A stretch of DNA of 63,380 nucleotides from CAZIAK01 sp964537035 (lineage in GTDB: Bacteria > Planctomycetota > B15-G4): contig CAZIAK010000031.1 of NCBI GenBank assembly GCA_964537035.1, positions 1 through 63,380 of the forward strand, written 5' to 3'. Positions 7,927-19,321 of the stretch are shown here, piece after piece. The number at the start of each line of letters is the position of its first letter. Within the stretch, counting starts at the first letter, position 1. Made by a program: the position numbers and the translations under genes. The notes under the pieces were generated by a model. That model had not been told where the DNA came from and did not search any database. It saw nothing but the letters and a program-made list of their open reading frames with translations.

Positions 7927-9214
7927 CGAGTCGAGCCACTCGGTCCACTCCTTGTCGGCCCACGCCCGCCAGCGGGTGGACGATCTCGCCGCCGCTGGCC
8001 TGGGCCGCTCGCTACGAGCCGTGTCTCCCCTGGGGGGCTGTCGGGTCGTTCGTGACGGCGCCGAGCTGATCTCGTTTGCGTCTTGTGACTACCTGGGTCT
8101 GGCCTCCCACCCTCGCCTGGCCGCTGCTGCTGCAGAAGCCGGAGCGGCGCGGGGCACAAGCTCGGGGTCGGCCCGCCTGCTGGTAGGGCACTGCGATGAG
8201 GTGGCTGCCCTCGAGAGTGAGCTGGCCACATTCTTCGGCCAGCCCGCCGCCTTGGTCTTCGGCTCTGGCTACCTGGCCAACGTGGGCTTGCTCACCGCTC
8301 TGGCCGGCGAGCACGATCTGATCGTCTCCGACGCCCTGAGCCATGCCAGCACCGTTGATGCCTGCCGGCTGTCTCGGGCCACGGTGAAGATCGTCCCTCA
8401 CAACGATCTGGAGGCCGTGGCCCAGGCCCTGGCCGACGCATCGATCTACCGACGGCGCTTCGTCCTCGTCGAGGGGGTCTACTCGATGGACGGCGACGTG
8501 GCCCCGCTGGCGCCGCTGGCCCAGCTCTGCGAGACGGCCGATGCCCTGCTCATGGTGGACGACGCCCACGGCCTGGGGGCGGTGGGGCCAGGCGGACGAG
8601 GCGTGGTGGCGGCCGCTGGACAGGGTCACAGGGTGGCTGCGCAGATCGGCAACCTGGGCAAAGCCCTCGGCTCCTACGGCGGTTTCGTGCTAGTGGATGC
8701 GGCTGTGCGCGACCTGTTGACTCAGACTGCCAGGTCGTTTGTTTTCACCTGTGCCCTGCCCCCCGGGGTGGTCGCGGCGGCCAGAGAAGCTCTGGGGGTT
8801 TTGGCCGATGAGCCCTGGAGAGTCGAAAAATTGGCCCGAAACGTTGAGACCTTGATCACGTCCCTGGAGCAGGTCGGCCTGTCCGGACAGCTCGGCAGGG
8901 CAGCCTTTGTGTCAGATAACGACAAGCCGATATCACTAGAGGAGCCGACTTCCTTGGAATGTGGGGCGACGTTGGCCAGGATGGCACCCATCGTTCCGGT
9001 GGTGGTCGGGGACAGCCGTCGGGCCTGTGCTCTTTCGGACCGGCTCGCGGACCGGGGCTGGTTGGTGCCAGCTGTGCGGCCGCCGACTGTTCCCACGGGA
9101 GGCTCCCGGCTGCGGCTGACAGTCACCGCCGAGCACGATGAGGATGAGTGCCAGCGCCTGGCGCTCGATCTGGCCGACGTGATGGCAGACCTGAGGAGCG
9201 GCGCGGGCGAATGA
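7919..9214 (+). CDS. bioF: 8-amino-7-oxononanoate synthase
   Basis: A 431-residue PLP enzyme of the alpha-oxoamine synthase family that condenses pimeloyl thioester with alanine. The PLP lysine is Lys248 in LGKALGSYGGFV, and DDAHGLG supplies the Asp contacting the pyridine nitrogen. A longer frame opens at 7868, but the GTG at 7919, overlapping bioB by 8 nt, fits the family N-terminus and operon geometry better. Relative to typical ~390-residue BioF there is an insertion before the C-terminal domain at about residues 330-350 (FVSDNDKPISLEEP). The stop overlaps the bioA start as ATGA. Confidence 0.95.
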   Translation: MSDESSHSVHSLSAHARQRVDDLAAAGLGRSLRAVSPLGGCRVVRDGAELISFASCDYLGLASHPRLAAAAAEAGAARGTSSGSARLLVGHCDEVAALESELATFFGQPAALVFGSGYLANVGLLTALAGEHDLIVSDALSHASTVDACRLSRATVKIVPHNDLEAVAQALADASIYRRRFVLVEGVYSMDGDVAPLAPLAQLCETADALLMVDDAHGLGAVGPGGRGVVAAAGQGHRVAAQIGNLGKALGSYGGFVLVDAAVRDLLTQTARSFVFTCALPPGVVAAAREALGVLADEPWRVEKLARNVETLITSLEQVGLSGQLGRAAFVSDNDKPISLEEPTSLECGATLARMAPIVPVVVGDSRRACALSDRLADRGWLVPAVRPPTVPTGGSRLRLTVTAEHDEDECQRLALDLADVMADLRSGAGE

Positions 9215-10716
9215 GCGGAGACGAGACCATGGCGGCTGACGAGACCGAAACAGAGCACGACCCGGTCGGAGGATCCCAGAGCTGGCATCGGCATGTACCT
9301 GGCCCCGGAGCTGGCGCCACCAGCGCCAGTGGTCGCACCCATGGCCAGCTGCAGCGAGCCGACAGGCGCGTGCTCTGGCACCCGTTCACGCAGATGCAGG
9401 GCTGGATGGCCGAGGACTTCCCAGTGATCACCGCCGCTGAGGGTTGCTGGCTGCTCGACGCCGATGGCCGCCGCTACCTCGATGGGGTCTCGTCCCTCTG
9501 GTGCTCGGTGCACGGTCATCGGGTGGCCTCCATCGACGAGGCGATCAAAGACCAGCTGGAGCGCGTGGCTCACTCGACCCTCCTCGGTCTGGGCGGAGAG
9601 CCGTCGATCCTGTTGGCCGAAGAGCTACTGGCCCTCGCACCTGGGGAGCTGAGTCGGGTGTTCTTCTCCGACTCGGGCTCCAGCGCGGTCGAGGTGGGGC
9701 TCAAGATGGCCTTCCAGTACTGGAGGCAGCGACATGGGGACGAGGCCGCCAGCCAGCGTACGCGCTTCCTGTCCATGCAGAACGGCTACCACGGCGACAC
9801 CTTGGGTGCTGTGTCCGTGGGGGGCATCGATCTCTTTCATCAGGTCTTCGAGCCGCTCTTGTTCGAGGCTCGTCACGTGCCCGTGCCCCGGGGATCCGTG
9901 GCCGCCGACCGTAAACTCGACGTGGACCGTTGCCTGCACGAGCTGGGAGTCCTGCTCGACACGGAGGGCGGGAGCTTCGCCGCGCTGATTCTTGAGCCTG
10001 GCGTGCAGGGCGCGGGCGGGCTCATGCCCTACCCGGAAGGCTTCACCAAGGACGTCGTAGAGATGGCTCGGCGAGAGGGCCTGCTGATCATCGTCGATGA
10101 GGTGGCCACGGGATTCGGGCGCAGCGGCGAGCTGTTCGCTTGCGAGAAAGAGGACATCGAGGCGGACATCCTCTGCCTGGGCAAGGCCCTTTCGGGTGGC
10201 TACCTGCCCTTGGCGGCCACGCTCACTGGCGATCGTGTGTTCGATGGCTTTGCCGGCCAACATGACGACTTCCGCACCTTCTTTCATGGGCATACCTTTA
10301 CCGGCAATGCCTTGGCCTGTGCGGCAGCCCGAGCCAGCCTGGCCCTCTGCCGCGATGAGGGCTTCTTGCCAAGGGCCCAGGCGCTCGGTGAGCGGATCGC
10401 CGAGGGGCTCGAGGGCTTGGCCAGCGATCCCCACGTGCTTGAGGTCAGACGCTACGGGTCCATGTTCGGCATCGAGCTGGTCGAGCGGCGCGGCGTGCGC
10501 ACTCGCGAAGGCCGCTTGAATGGCGTGGTGCCCTTCAACGCGAGCCGGCGCATGGGCCATTCTGTGGCCCTGCAGGCGCGGCAGCGGGGTGTGATCTTGC
10601 GCCCACTGGGTGACACCGTGGTGCTCATGCCTCCTCTGACCATGACGGATGCCCAGGCTGAGCAGCTGGTCGAGGTGACCACTGCCTCCATCAGGGCCGC
10701 CACCAGGACGCCCTGA
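9211..10716 (+). CDS. bioA: Adenosylmethionine-8-amino-7-oxononanoate aminotransferase
   Basis: A 501-residue class III PLP aminotransferase that converts KAPA to DAPA with S-adenosylmethionine as amino donor. Hallmarks are LWHPFTQM near the N-terminus, the DEVATGFGRSGELFACE motif, and the PLP lysine Lys325 in LGKALSGGYLPLAATL. The ATG at 9211 overlaps the bioF stop by 4 nt. An ATG at 9229 is an alternative. About 48 residues precede LWHPFTQM and form a Gly/Ser/Asp-rich, probably disordered extension not found in most BioA proteins. The following bioD begins 5 nt after the stop. Confidence 0.95.
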   Translation: MSGDETMAADETETEHDPVGGSQSWHRHVPGPGAGATSASGRTHGQLQRADRRVLWHPFTQMQGWMAEDFPVITAAEGCWLLDADGRRYLDGVSSLWCSVHGHRVASIDEAIKDQLERVAHSTLLGLGGEPSILLAEELLALAPGELSRVFFSDSGSSAVEVGLKMAFQYWRQRHGDEAASQRTRFLSMQNGYHGDTLGAVSVGGIDLFHQVFEPLLFEARHVPVPRGSVAADRKLDVDRCLHELGVLLDTEGGSFAALILEPGVQGAGGLMPYPEGFTKDVVEMARREGLLIIVDEVATGFGRSGELFACEKEDIEADILCLGKALSGGYLPLAATLTGDRVFDGFAGQHDDFRTFFHGHTFTGNALACAAARASLALCRDEGFLPRAQALGERIAEGLEGLASDPHVLEVRRYGSMFGIELVERRGVRTREGRLNGVVPFNASRRMGHSVALQARQRGVILRPLGDTVVLMPPLTMTDAQAEQLVEVTTASIRAATRTP

Positions 10717-10721
10717 CAGAG

Positions 10722-11420
10722 ATGCCAGCTGCCGGGCTGTTCATCACCGGGACGGACACGGGCGTAGGCAAGACCCATGTGGGCTGTCTGCTGGCGCGAG
10801 GGCTGGTCGATGCTGGGCTGTCCGTGGGCGTGATGAAGCCTTGCGAGACGGGGGTCCAACGGGGCCCCGACGGAGAGTTGCCAGAGGGGAGTGACGCCGA
10901 GTTGTTGGCCCGGGCCGCCTGCTGCGATGCTGCTCCCACGACCATTCTGCCCTACGCCTTCCCCTTGCCCGCGGCGCCGTCAGTGGCTGCGGCGCACGCG
11001 GGGAGCGAGATCGAGCGGGAGTGTCTCGACCTGGCCCAGGCGGCCTTGCGCGAGGACCACGACGTGCTGCTAATCGAAGGGGCGGGCGGGATCACCGTCC
11101 CCCTGACGGCGGGGTTCACCTTTCTTGATCTGGCGGCCCACTGGGGCTTGCCTGTGCTGATCGTGGCCCGCACCGGCCTGGGCACCCTGAACCACAGCGT
11201 GCTCACGGAACGTGCGGCCCGCGCCGCGGGGCTGCGGGTCATGGGGCTCGTGCTCAACGCGGTCGACGGGACGGTGAGCCCCAGCGATCGGGCCAACCTC
11301 GAGCCCCTCGGTGAGCTCTTGGCGGCGCCGGTCCTGTGCGAGTTCGGCCACGGAGACGGCGCTGAATCGGGCGCTCTCGCCCAGCTGGTCGCGGGCGTGC
11401 GTGGGGCCCTCCATGTGTGA
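10722..11420 (+). CDS. bioD: Dethiobiotin synthetase
   Basis: A 232-residue ATP-dependent carboxylase that closes the ureido ring of dethiobiotin. The P-loop GTDTGVGKTHVG is at the N-terminus, followed by the substrate-binding MKPCETGV. A second conserved stretch is LLIEGAGGITVPL. Length is normal for BioD. It is the last gene of bioB-F-A-D. The bioC/bioH genes needed to make the pimeloyl precursor are not present in the window, so that step is encoded elsewhere or done by another route. Confidence 0.95.
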   Translation: MPAAGLFITGTDTGVGKTHVGCLLARGLVDAGLSVGVMKPCETGVQRGPDGELPEGSDAELLARAACCDAAPTTILPYAFPLPAAPSVAAAHAGSEIERECLDLAQAALREDHDVLLIEGAGGITVPLTAGFTFLDLAAHWGLPVLIVARTGLGTLNHSVLTERAARAAGLRVMGLVLNAVDGTVSPSDRANLEPLGELLAAPVLCEFGHGDGAESGALAQLVAGVRGALHV

Positions 11421-11480
11421 GTCCGGCGAGCATGGGCTGAGCAGGCCTGAAGCGCTGGCGGTGGAGGGGGCCAGGGCGCG

Positions 11481-12719
11481 GTGATCACGCGCAGGCGTCT
11501 GTTGGTCGGCGGAGTCCTGGGTGCAGCAGGGCTGGTGACTGCTCGCTACACGGTCCCCGGCCGTTGGGTCACGGGAGACGTCACGCCCCTCGACCCGGAG
11601 GCTCAGGGTTTTGTCGCGCGCTGCATGGAGGGCGTCATCCCCTCGAGGATGGTTGACACCCACGTGCATCTCGCCGGCCAGGAAGAGGCGCTGACTGGGT
11701 GCTGGTTGCACGACGATTGGCGACGGCACACCAGCCCCCTCCGGCGCCTGCGCTATGACCTCTTCATGGGCGCTGCGGGGGTCACCCGAGAGGTGGGCAG
11801 CGACGCACAGTACGTCTCGCGCCTGCTGGAACGGCACGGCGCGGCGCACCCTCAAGGTCGCCTGTTGCTGCTGGCCTTCGATACCTTCGTGGATGAACTG
11901 GGCCTGGAGGATCGCAGCCTCTCGGCCATGTATGTCCCTGATGGGGCGGTGCTGGATCTGGCCGAGCGTCACGACGAGGTCCTGGCCTGCTGCTCCATCC
12001 ACCCCTATCGCCGTGATGCTGTGGAGCGCTTGCGTGAGGCGGCGAGCCGGGGGGCGGTGGCGGTCAAGTGGCTGCCTGGAGTGCAGGGCATCGACCCCGC
12101 TGCCCCGCGCTGTCTGCCCTTCTATGACGCCTTGGCCGAGCTGGGCCTGCCGCTGATCACGCACGCCGGAGAAGAGACGGCGCTCGCTTTCGTCAGTCAG
12201 GAAGAGCTGGGCAATCCGCTCCGCCTCCGAGCGGCACTGGACCGGGGCGTGCGGGTGGTCATCGCCCACGCGGGCAGCCTGGGTCAGGTCAGTGACCTCG
12301 ACGCTGCATCCGGCCGGCGCGGCAGCCTTTCGTGCTTCGATGCCTTTCAGCGCCTGTTCGCTGAAGCCCAGTACGAGCGCCAGCTGTTCGCAGACATCTC
12401 AGCGTTGACCTTCATCAACCGCTCCGGCGAACCGCTGAAGACCATGTTGGCTGAGGCCCGTTGGCATCACCGCCTGGTGAACGGCAGCGACTACCCCCTG
12501 TGCGCCTTGCCCGTGGTGAACAACAGCTGGTGGTTGGAGCGCAACGGTCTCCTGGACAGTGACGACCGGCGGATCTGCGACAAGATCGGCCGGGCCAATC
12601 CGCTGCTGTATGACTTCGTGCTGAAGCGCTCGGTGCGGCTGCTCGACAAGGGATTGCCGCGGCGTTTCTCACCGAAGGTCTTCGAAGGCGACTGGCTGTT
12701 CGACAGCGTGGTGGGCTAG
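11481..12719 (+). CDS. Tat-exported amidohydrolase family protein
   Basis: A 412-residue protein starting with GTG. The N-terminus TRRRLLVGGVLGAAGLVTA is a twin-arginine (Tat) signal. The mature part resembles the amidohydrolase-2 TIM-barrel family: the metal motif DTHVH spans residues 59-63, followed by strand-end motifs LPLITHAGEE and VVIAHAGS and a late NGSDYPL with the Asp expected as catalytic residue. Substrate is not predictable. Export by Tat suggests a folded metalloenzyme in the periplasm or paryphoplasm. The stop is immediately followed by the ATG of the next gene (12720), so the two are probably expressed together. Confidence 0.75.
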   Translation: MITRRRLLVGGVLGAAGLVTARYTVPGRWVTGDVTPLDPEAQGFVARCMEGVIPSRMVDTHVHLAGQEEALTGCWLHDDWRRHTSPLRRLRYDLFMGAAGVTREVGSDAQYVSRLLERHGAAHPQGRLLLLAFDTFVDELGLEDRSLSAMYVPDGAVLDLAERHDEVLACCSIHPYRRDAVERLREAASRGAVAVKWLPGVQGIDPAAPRCLPFYDALAELGLPLITHAGEETALAFVSQEELGNPLRLRAALDRGVRVVIAHAGSLGQVSDLDAASGRRGSLSCFDAFQRLFAEAQYERQLFADISALTFINRSGEPLKTMLAEARWHHRLVNGSDYPLCALPVVNNSWWLERNGLLDSDDRRICDKIGRANPLLYDFVLKRSVRLLDKGLPRRFSPKVFEGDWLFDSVVG

Positions 12720-13697
12720 ATGCCGTCCGGGCCACAGGGGGGCGGGAGGTACTGGACGGGTGGGCAGTACAGCCTGGCGCGGATGGCTCTGGGTGTTCTC
12801 GTGCTGGGGCTGGTGACGCGCTCGGCGCTGGGGCCACTGGCCGAGGCTGGCGACAAGCTCGGGGGGCTGACTCTCGCGCTGCTCGTCCTGGGGGCTGTGG
12901 CCGCGCTGGCGCTGACCGCCGGGTTTCGTGATCGCTGGGCAGCGGGGATGCTCGCCTTGATTCTCGCCAGCACCTACAGCGAGGCGCCGGTGGGAGGTCG
13001 ACTGGCGGCGCCCCTTCTGGCGGTGCTGCTGCTCGGCCACCTGTGCCAGCGGTCAGGGCCCTACCTCTCTTTCGATGCCCGGGGACGTGTGAACCCTGGC
13101 GGTGATTGGTCTCACCGCTCGTGGGCGGGCTTGGTCATCGCTCTGGCAGCGGTGACCACGGTCGCCTGGTGGCTGGTCGGCGGCAGCGGGTCCGCTGCGC
13201 TCGATGACGCCTGGCTCGCGCTGCCGACCCTGGTCGTGGCCTGGCTCTTCGCCGTCCCACCACGAGGGATTCCCGAGCCCGCGGTTGGGTCGGGACGGAG
13301 TCACGTCTTCTACGACGGGCACTGTGGTCTGTGCCATGGCGCCGTGCGCTGGATCCTGGCCGAAGACGGCGGGGCTCGGCCGCTGGCCTTGGCACCGTTG
13401 CAGGGCAGCACCTTCACGGCCTTGGTGGACGCTGAGACCAGAGCGGGGCTCCCGGACAGCCTGGTCGTGCGCCGGCCCCAGGGCCAGCTGCTGCTGAAGT
13501 CAGACGGTGTGCTCGCCATCCTGCAGGGGCTGGGAGGGCATTGGCGCTGCCTGGGGCAGGTCCTGGGCGTGGTGCCTCGGAGGCTGCGCGATGGGATCTA
13601 CGACGGAGTCGCTCGAGTGAGGCGCCGGCTCTTCGGCGAGCCACAAGACCTCTGCCCCCTGTTGCCGCCGTCGCTGGCAGAGCGTTTCGATCCCTGA
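12720..13697 (+). CDS. Membrane protein fused to a DCC (DUF393) thiol-redox domain
   Basis: A 325-residue protein. Residues about 20-180 contain five or six hydrophobic helices. After a short linker the C-terminal ~145 residues form a DCC/DUF393 domain, recognised by HVFYDGHCGLCHGAVRWIL with the CxxC at Cys202 and Cys205 and by LALAPLQGS. DCC domains are thioredoxin-like and presumed to handle disulfides. Fusion to a polytopic membrane part recalls some HTTM/DoxX-like membrane proteins. The gene directly abuts the Tat amidohydrolase, so the redox domain may serve that or another exported partner. Function is inferred. Confidence 0.75.
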   Translation: MPSGPQGGGRYWTGGQYSLARMALGVLVLGLVTRSALGPLAEAGDKLGGLTLALLVLGAVAALALTAGFRDRWAAGMLALILASTYSEAPVGGRLAAPLLAVLLLGHLCQRSGPYLSFDARGRVNPGGDWSHRSWAGLVIALAAVTTVAWWLVGGSGSAALDDAWLALPTLVVAWLFAVPPRGIPEPAVGSGRSHVFYDGHCGLCHGAVRWILAEDGGARPLALAPLQGSTFTALVDAETRAGLPDSLVVRRPQGQLLLKSDGVLAILQGLGGHWRCLGQVLGVVPRRLRDGIYDGVARVRRRLFGEPQDLCPLLPPSLAERFDP

Positions 13698-13824
13698 GAG
13701 GCCCCCGCGCTCTCCTACGGCGGCAGGCGGGCCAAGAGTGCCCTCGTGCTACCGTGCAGCGAGGCCGCTCGCCGGGGAGTGATCTCCCTCGGGGGCTGCC
13801 ACGGATTCAACGGGAGGGTTCGAC

Positions 13825-14568
13825 ATGCTGGCCATGCCAATGTTCGTCACCGTCGCAGCGCTCATGCTGTGGGCGCCGCCGCAGGACACGGTGAAAGAGG
13901 ATGAGACCGGACTGCGCTTCAACACCGAGCTGACCGCTCCTGGAGGGCCGGAAGGCGAACGCATCCAGCATCTGCTGGGCACGGGCTGCCGCGAGAAGTT
14001 CTGGATCAACGTCTACGCCTACGGGTTGTACGTCGATCGGGTGCAGACCCACGGCAAGCTGTCGACCATGATCTCAGGTCTGGGCAAGGCCAGGCTCAAG
14101 GTGAAGGACGTGGCCCGCATCAACACACCCGCCATCTCTCGCACCCTGCGCCTGGTCATGGTGCGGGACGTCGACGGCGAGGACATGCGCGAGGCCTTCG
14201 AGGACTATCTGGGCGCGCGTCTGAAGACCCGCGGCAGCGCGGCCGACCAGGTCAAGAGCTTCAAGAACCTGGCCAAGTTCAGAGACTATTTCGCCGATGA
14301 CGTGGCCGACGGCACCGAACTGATCTTCGCCTGGCGAGCGAGCACCGGGCCGGACACGCCGGGCACCCTGACCACCAAGATCGCGGGGCGCGTGGTGGGC
14401 ACCTTGGTGGCACCAGATCTCACCTGGGCCCTCTTCGACTGCTACGTCGGCAAGGATCCCATCTCTGACGACTCCGTCGAAGACATGGCCAGAGACCTGC
14501 CCACGGTGATTCGCGCTGGGGCCAAAGAGGTCGAAGCCGAGCAGCACAAAGCCGCCAAAGAAGGCTGA
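13825..14568 (+). CDS. Chalcone isomerase-like fold protein, exported
   Basis: A 247-residue protein with a short hydrophobic N-terminus (about 1-17), probably a signal peptide or anchor. The body resembles bacterial chalcone isomerase-like proteins: the family pattern FWINVYAYGLYVD, then arginine-rich ISRTLRLVMVRDVDG, and a late GTELIFAW. Bacterial members bind fatty-acid-like ligands and are generally not flavonoid enzymes. A good ribosome-binding site, GGGAGG at about 13812, precedes the ATG. The gene is followed by the oppositely oriented TLC-domain gene with only 25 nt between stops. Confidence 0.75.
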   Translation: MLAMPMFVTVAALMLWAPPQDTVKEDETGLRFNTELTAPGGPEGERIQHLLGTGCREKFWINVYAYGLYVDRVQTHGKLSTMISGLGKARLKVKDVARINTPAISRTLRLVMVRDVDGEDMREAFEDYLGARLKTRGSAADQVKSFKNLAKFRDYFADDVADGTELIFAWRASTGPDTPGTLTTKIAGRVVGTLVAPDLTWALFDCYVGKDPISDDSVEDMARDLPTVIRAGAKEVEAEQHKAAKEG

Positions 14569-14593
14569 GAACCAACCGGGCCGAGAGGCTCGC

Positions 14594-15283
14594 TCAGCAG
14601 CCGCCGATGCGCTCTCGGGCCGCGCACTTGCGCACCCAGTAGATGTCCAGGCAGATCAGCGGTATCAACGCGATCATGACGAAGATCCAGGGGATGACCA
14701 GCCCCTCGGGGATCTCGCCTGCGACGGCGGTGCGGGCCAGCATGGACTCAACCAGGGCCCACAGCGGCAGCCGCCAGAAGACCAGGATGGCCAACCGTCC
14801 CTTGCTGCCTGCCCTGACCATCTTGTCTGACGAGAGGTGCTTGCCCCAGGCCTCGAGCCCGGAGCAACAGGGCATGGCTTCGCTGGCCAGGGTGACGAGG
14901 ACCAGGGCGTGGCCGACGCCGATGGCCATGGCGATGCCGTAGGAGAGCAAGGCCAGGGCGTGGTGGGCCACCAGGTCAGATCGCGGCGAGAAGCCCAGGG
15001 CGACCTTGCCGTAGATCATGGAGAGGCAGTCGGCGATGAGGTGACCGTAGGCCACGGACACGGCCTTGATCATCCAGCCCCCCGGTTCGTGCCGGTAGAG
15101 AAAGCCGAAACGGACCGAGTCGAGGGCGCTGATCAACCCGACAAGCCCCAGCACGGTGAGCACCACCGCCGCGAACCCCCGGGACATGCGGAAGGCGCGG
15201 TTGAAGTCGGGCTCGCGAGTGCGCCACAGGACCAGGTGGAGTCCCAGGAAGAAGGCGGCGGAGGCGAGAACGATGAGGGTCAA
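14594..15283 (-). CDS. TLC (TRAM-LAG1-CLN8) domain membrane protein
   Basis: A 229-residue integral membrane protein with about six helices. The TLC signature is visible: an Asp-bearing helix (GHLIADCLSMIY) followed by SDLVAHHALALLSYG with the paired His, then an acidic helix (LVTLASEAMPC). In eukaryotes TLC proteins act in ceramide synthesis or lipid sensing; bacterial members are uncharacterised and relatively uncommon. The C-terminus is basic and cytoplasmic. It lies 145 nt downstream of the hybrid histidine kinase on the same strand, so it may follow that gene, or form its own unit. Confidence 0.7.
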   Translation of the reverse strand: MTLIVLASAAFFLGLHLVLWRTREPDFNRAFRMSRGFAAVVLTVLGLVGLISALDSVRFGFLYRHEPGGWMIKAVSVAYGHLIADCLSMIYGKVALGFSPRSDLVAHHALALLSYGIAMAIGVGHALVLVTLASEAMPCCSGLEAWGKHLSSDKMVRAGSKGRLAILVFWRLPLWALVESMLARTAVAGEIPEGLVIPWIFVMIALIPLICLDIYWVRKCAARERIGGC

Positions 15284-15428
15284 GGTGAGCGGAGCAGTCG
15301 GGGAGCTGTGGTTTGCCGGGGAGCGGCGTCAGGAGTGCCGCCAGCCGTCCTGCCTGTGATGGGAGCTGGGCGATTGTCCGGCGGTGCGGGCCACCGCGCA
15401 AGGCGTTGTCTGACCGTGGAGCGCCAGC

Positions 15429-17501
<2,073 letters not shown>

Positions 17502-17642
17502 CGGGCCCCTCTGGGCGGGAGAGGCGGGCCGGAGCTTGCTTGGCGGAGCCCCCTGTCGAGAATGCTCGGTCCCCGGGGGCAGCCCGTCGGCTCGCCGAGC
17601 CGCGCCTCACAGGGGGCCCTCGACCTCACGGACCGCCAGATC

Positions 17643-19184
17643 ATGGCCCGCAACATCAAGCCCCGCAGCGAAGACTACGCGCAGTGGTACCTCGACGTCA
17701 TCAAGGCCGCCGAACTGGCCGACCACAGCCCGGTGCGGGGGTGCATGGTCATTCGCCCGGAGGGTTTCGCCATCTGGGAGGCGATCAGCGCTGACCTCGA
17801 CGCGCGCTTCAAGGAGACGGGTCACGTCAACGCCTGCTTCCCCTTGCTGATCCCCCAGAGCTTTCTGACGAAAGAGGCCGAGCACGTGGAAGGCTTCGCC
17901 ATGGAGTGCGCCGTGGTGACCCACAGCAAGCTCTCCAAGGGCAGCGATGGCACCCTGCACCCGGCGGGCAAGCTCGAAGAACCCCTGATCGTCAGGCCCA
18001 CGTCCGAGACGGTCATCGGGCACATGTACAGCCAATGGATCCAGAGCTACCGCGACCTGCCCGTGCTGATCAATCAGTGGGCCAACGTGATGCGCTGGGA
18101 GATGCGCACCCGGCTGTTCCTGCGCACGTCAGAGTTTCTCTGGCAGGAGGGGCACACCGCCCACGAGACCGCCGAGGAAGCGCAAGAAGAGACCCTGCGC
18201 ATGCTCGACGTGTACGCCGACTTCGCCGAGGAGTCCCTGGCCCTGCCCGTGATCAAGGGGCTCAAGACCGAGGCCGAGAAGTTCCCCGGCGCCGACGCCA
18301 CCTACACCATCGAAGGCCTGATGCAGGACGGCAAGGCCCTGCAGTGCGGCACCAGCCACAACCTGGGCCAGAACTTCTCCAAGGCCTTCGACATTGATTT
18401 CCTGGGCCGGGACAACAAGCAGCACCTGGCCTGGACCACCAGCTGGGGCGTGTCGACCCGTTTGATCGGCGCCATGATCATGGCTCACAGCGACGACGAT
18501 GGCCTGGTCATTCCGCCTCGGGTGGCGCCCGTGGTGGCCACGATCATTCCCATCTGGCGCAAGGACGAGGACAGGGCTCAGGTGGCCGAGTACATCGACA
18601 CGCTGCTGGAGCGGTTGGTGGGGGCCGACGAGCTGGCGGCGAGCAAGAAGCGCCTGGCCGCAGGCGATCTGCACAGCGTGTTCTTCGACAAGCACACCCA
18701 CCAGCGCATCGTGGTCGACTGGCGCGCTGTGCGTCCCGGTGACAAGCAGTTCCACTGGGAGCAGCGCGGCGTGCCCTTCCGTATCGAGGTCGGGCCCCGC
18801 GATGTGGAGAAGCAGGCCATGGTGGTGAAGAGTCGTCTCGACCGAAAGGACAAGCGCTTCGTCGACCGGGACGAGCTCTCGCACGAATGGCTTGAGGGCC
18901 TGCTAGAAGACAGCCACAGCCAGCTCAAGGAGCGGGCCAGGGTCTTCAGGGACGCCAGCATCCACGAGGCATCGTCCTACGCAGAGCTGCAGGCAGTGCT
19001 CGACGAGCACGGCGGCTTCGTACGCTGTTTCTTTGAGCAGGACCCGGCCCGGGAGAAGACGATCCAAGAAGAGACCAAGGCCACGGTGCGCTGCATTCCC
19101 TTCGAGCAATCGGGCAAGAGCGGCCCCTGCATCATCACAGGACAAGAAACGACAACAGAAGTGCTCTTCGCTCGGGCCTACTGA
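17643..19184 (+). CDS. proS: Prolyl-tRNA synthetase, archaeal/eukaryotic type
   Basis: A 513-residue class II aminoacyl-tRNA synthetase charging tRNA-Pro. Class II motif 2 is around RWEMRTRLFLRTSEFLWQEG, and motif 3 includes GVSTRLIGAMIMAHSDDDGL. It lacks the YbaK-like editing insertion of the long bacterial form and ends in FARAY, the invariant C-terminal Tyr of the short archaeal/eukaryotic type that some bacteria carry. A frame opens at 17562, but MARNIKPRSEDYAQWY at 17643 is the expected start. It is divergent from the histidine kinase, with 141 nt between the two starts. Confidence 0.95.
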   Translation: MARNIKPRSEDYAQWYLDVIKAAELADHSPVRGCMVIRPEGFAIWEAISADLDARFKETGHVNACFPLLIPQSFLTKEAEHVEGFAMECAVVTHSKLSKGSDGTLHPAGKLEEPLIVRPTSETVIGHMYSQWIQSYRDLPVLINQWANVMRWEMRTRLFLRTSEFLWQEGHTAHETAEEAQEETLRMLDVYADFAEESLALPVIKGLKTEAEKFPGADATYTIEGLMQDGKALQCGTSHNLGQNFSKAFDIDFLGRDNKQHLAWTTSWGVSTRLIGAMIMAHSDDDGLVIPPRVAPVVATIIPIWRKDEDRAQVAEYIDTLLERLVGADELAASKKRLAAGDLHSVFFDKHTHQRIVVDWRAVRPGDKQFHWEQRGVPFRIEVGPRDVEKQAMVVKSRLDRKDKRFVDRDELSHEWLEGLLEDSHSQLKERARVFRDASIHEASSYAELQAVLDEHGGFVRCFFEQDPAREKTIQEETKATVRCIPFEQSGKSGPCIITGQETTTEVLFARAY

Positions 19185-19321
19185 TCTGGCCGATTGCCCA
19201 GCTTTCCCAGGCACGTTTTCCCATGAGCGGATAGGCTCAGCGGTTGCCTGCGCCTCCCCCCTCTCTGTCTCGGGCACCCGAGGTTGCGCAGTGGCCACCT
19301 TTTGATCTCTGGAGTTCAGCC

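Noticed and set aside
11070..12269. 399-codon minus-strand frame antisense to bioD and the amidohydrolase
   Set aside because: It crosses two recognised genes on the opposite strand and has no domain character.
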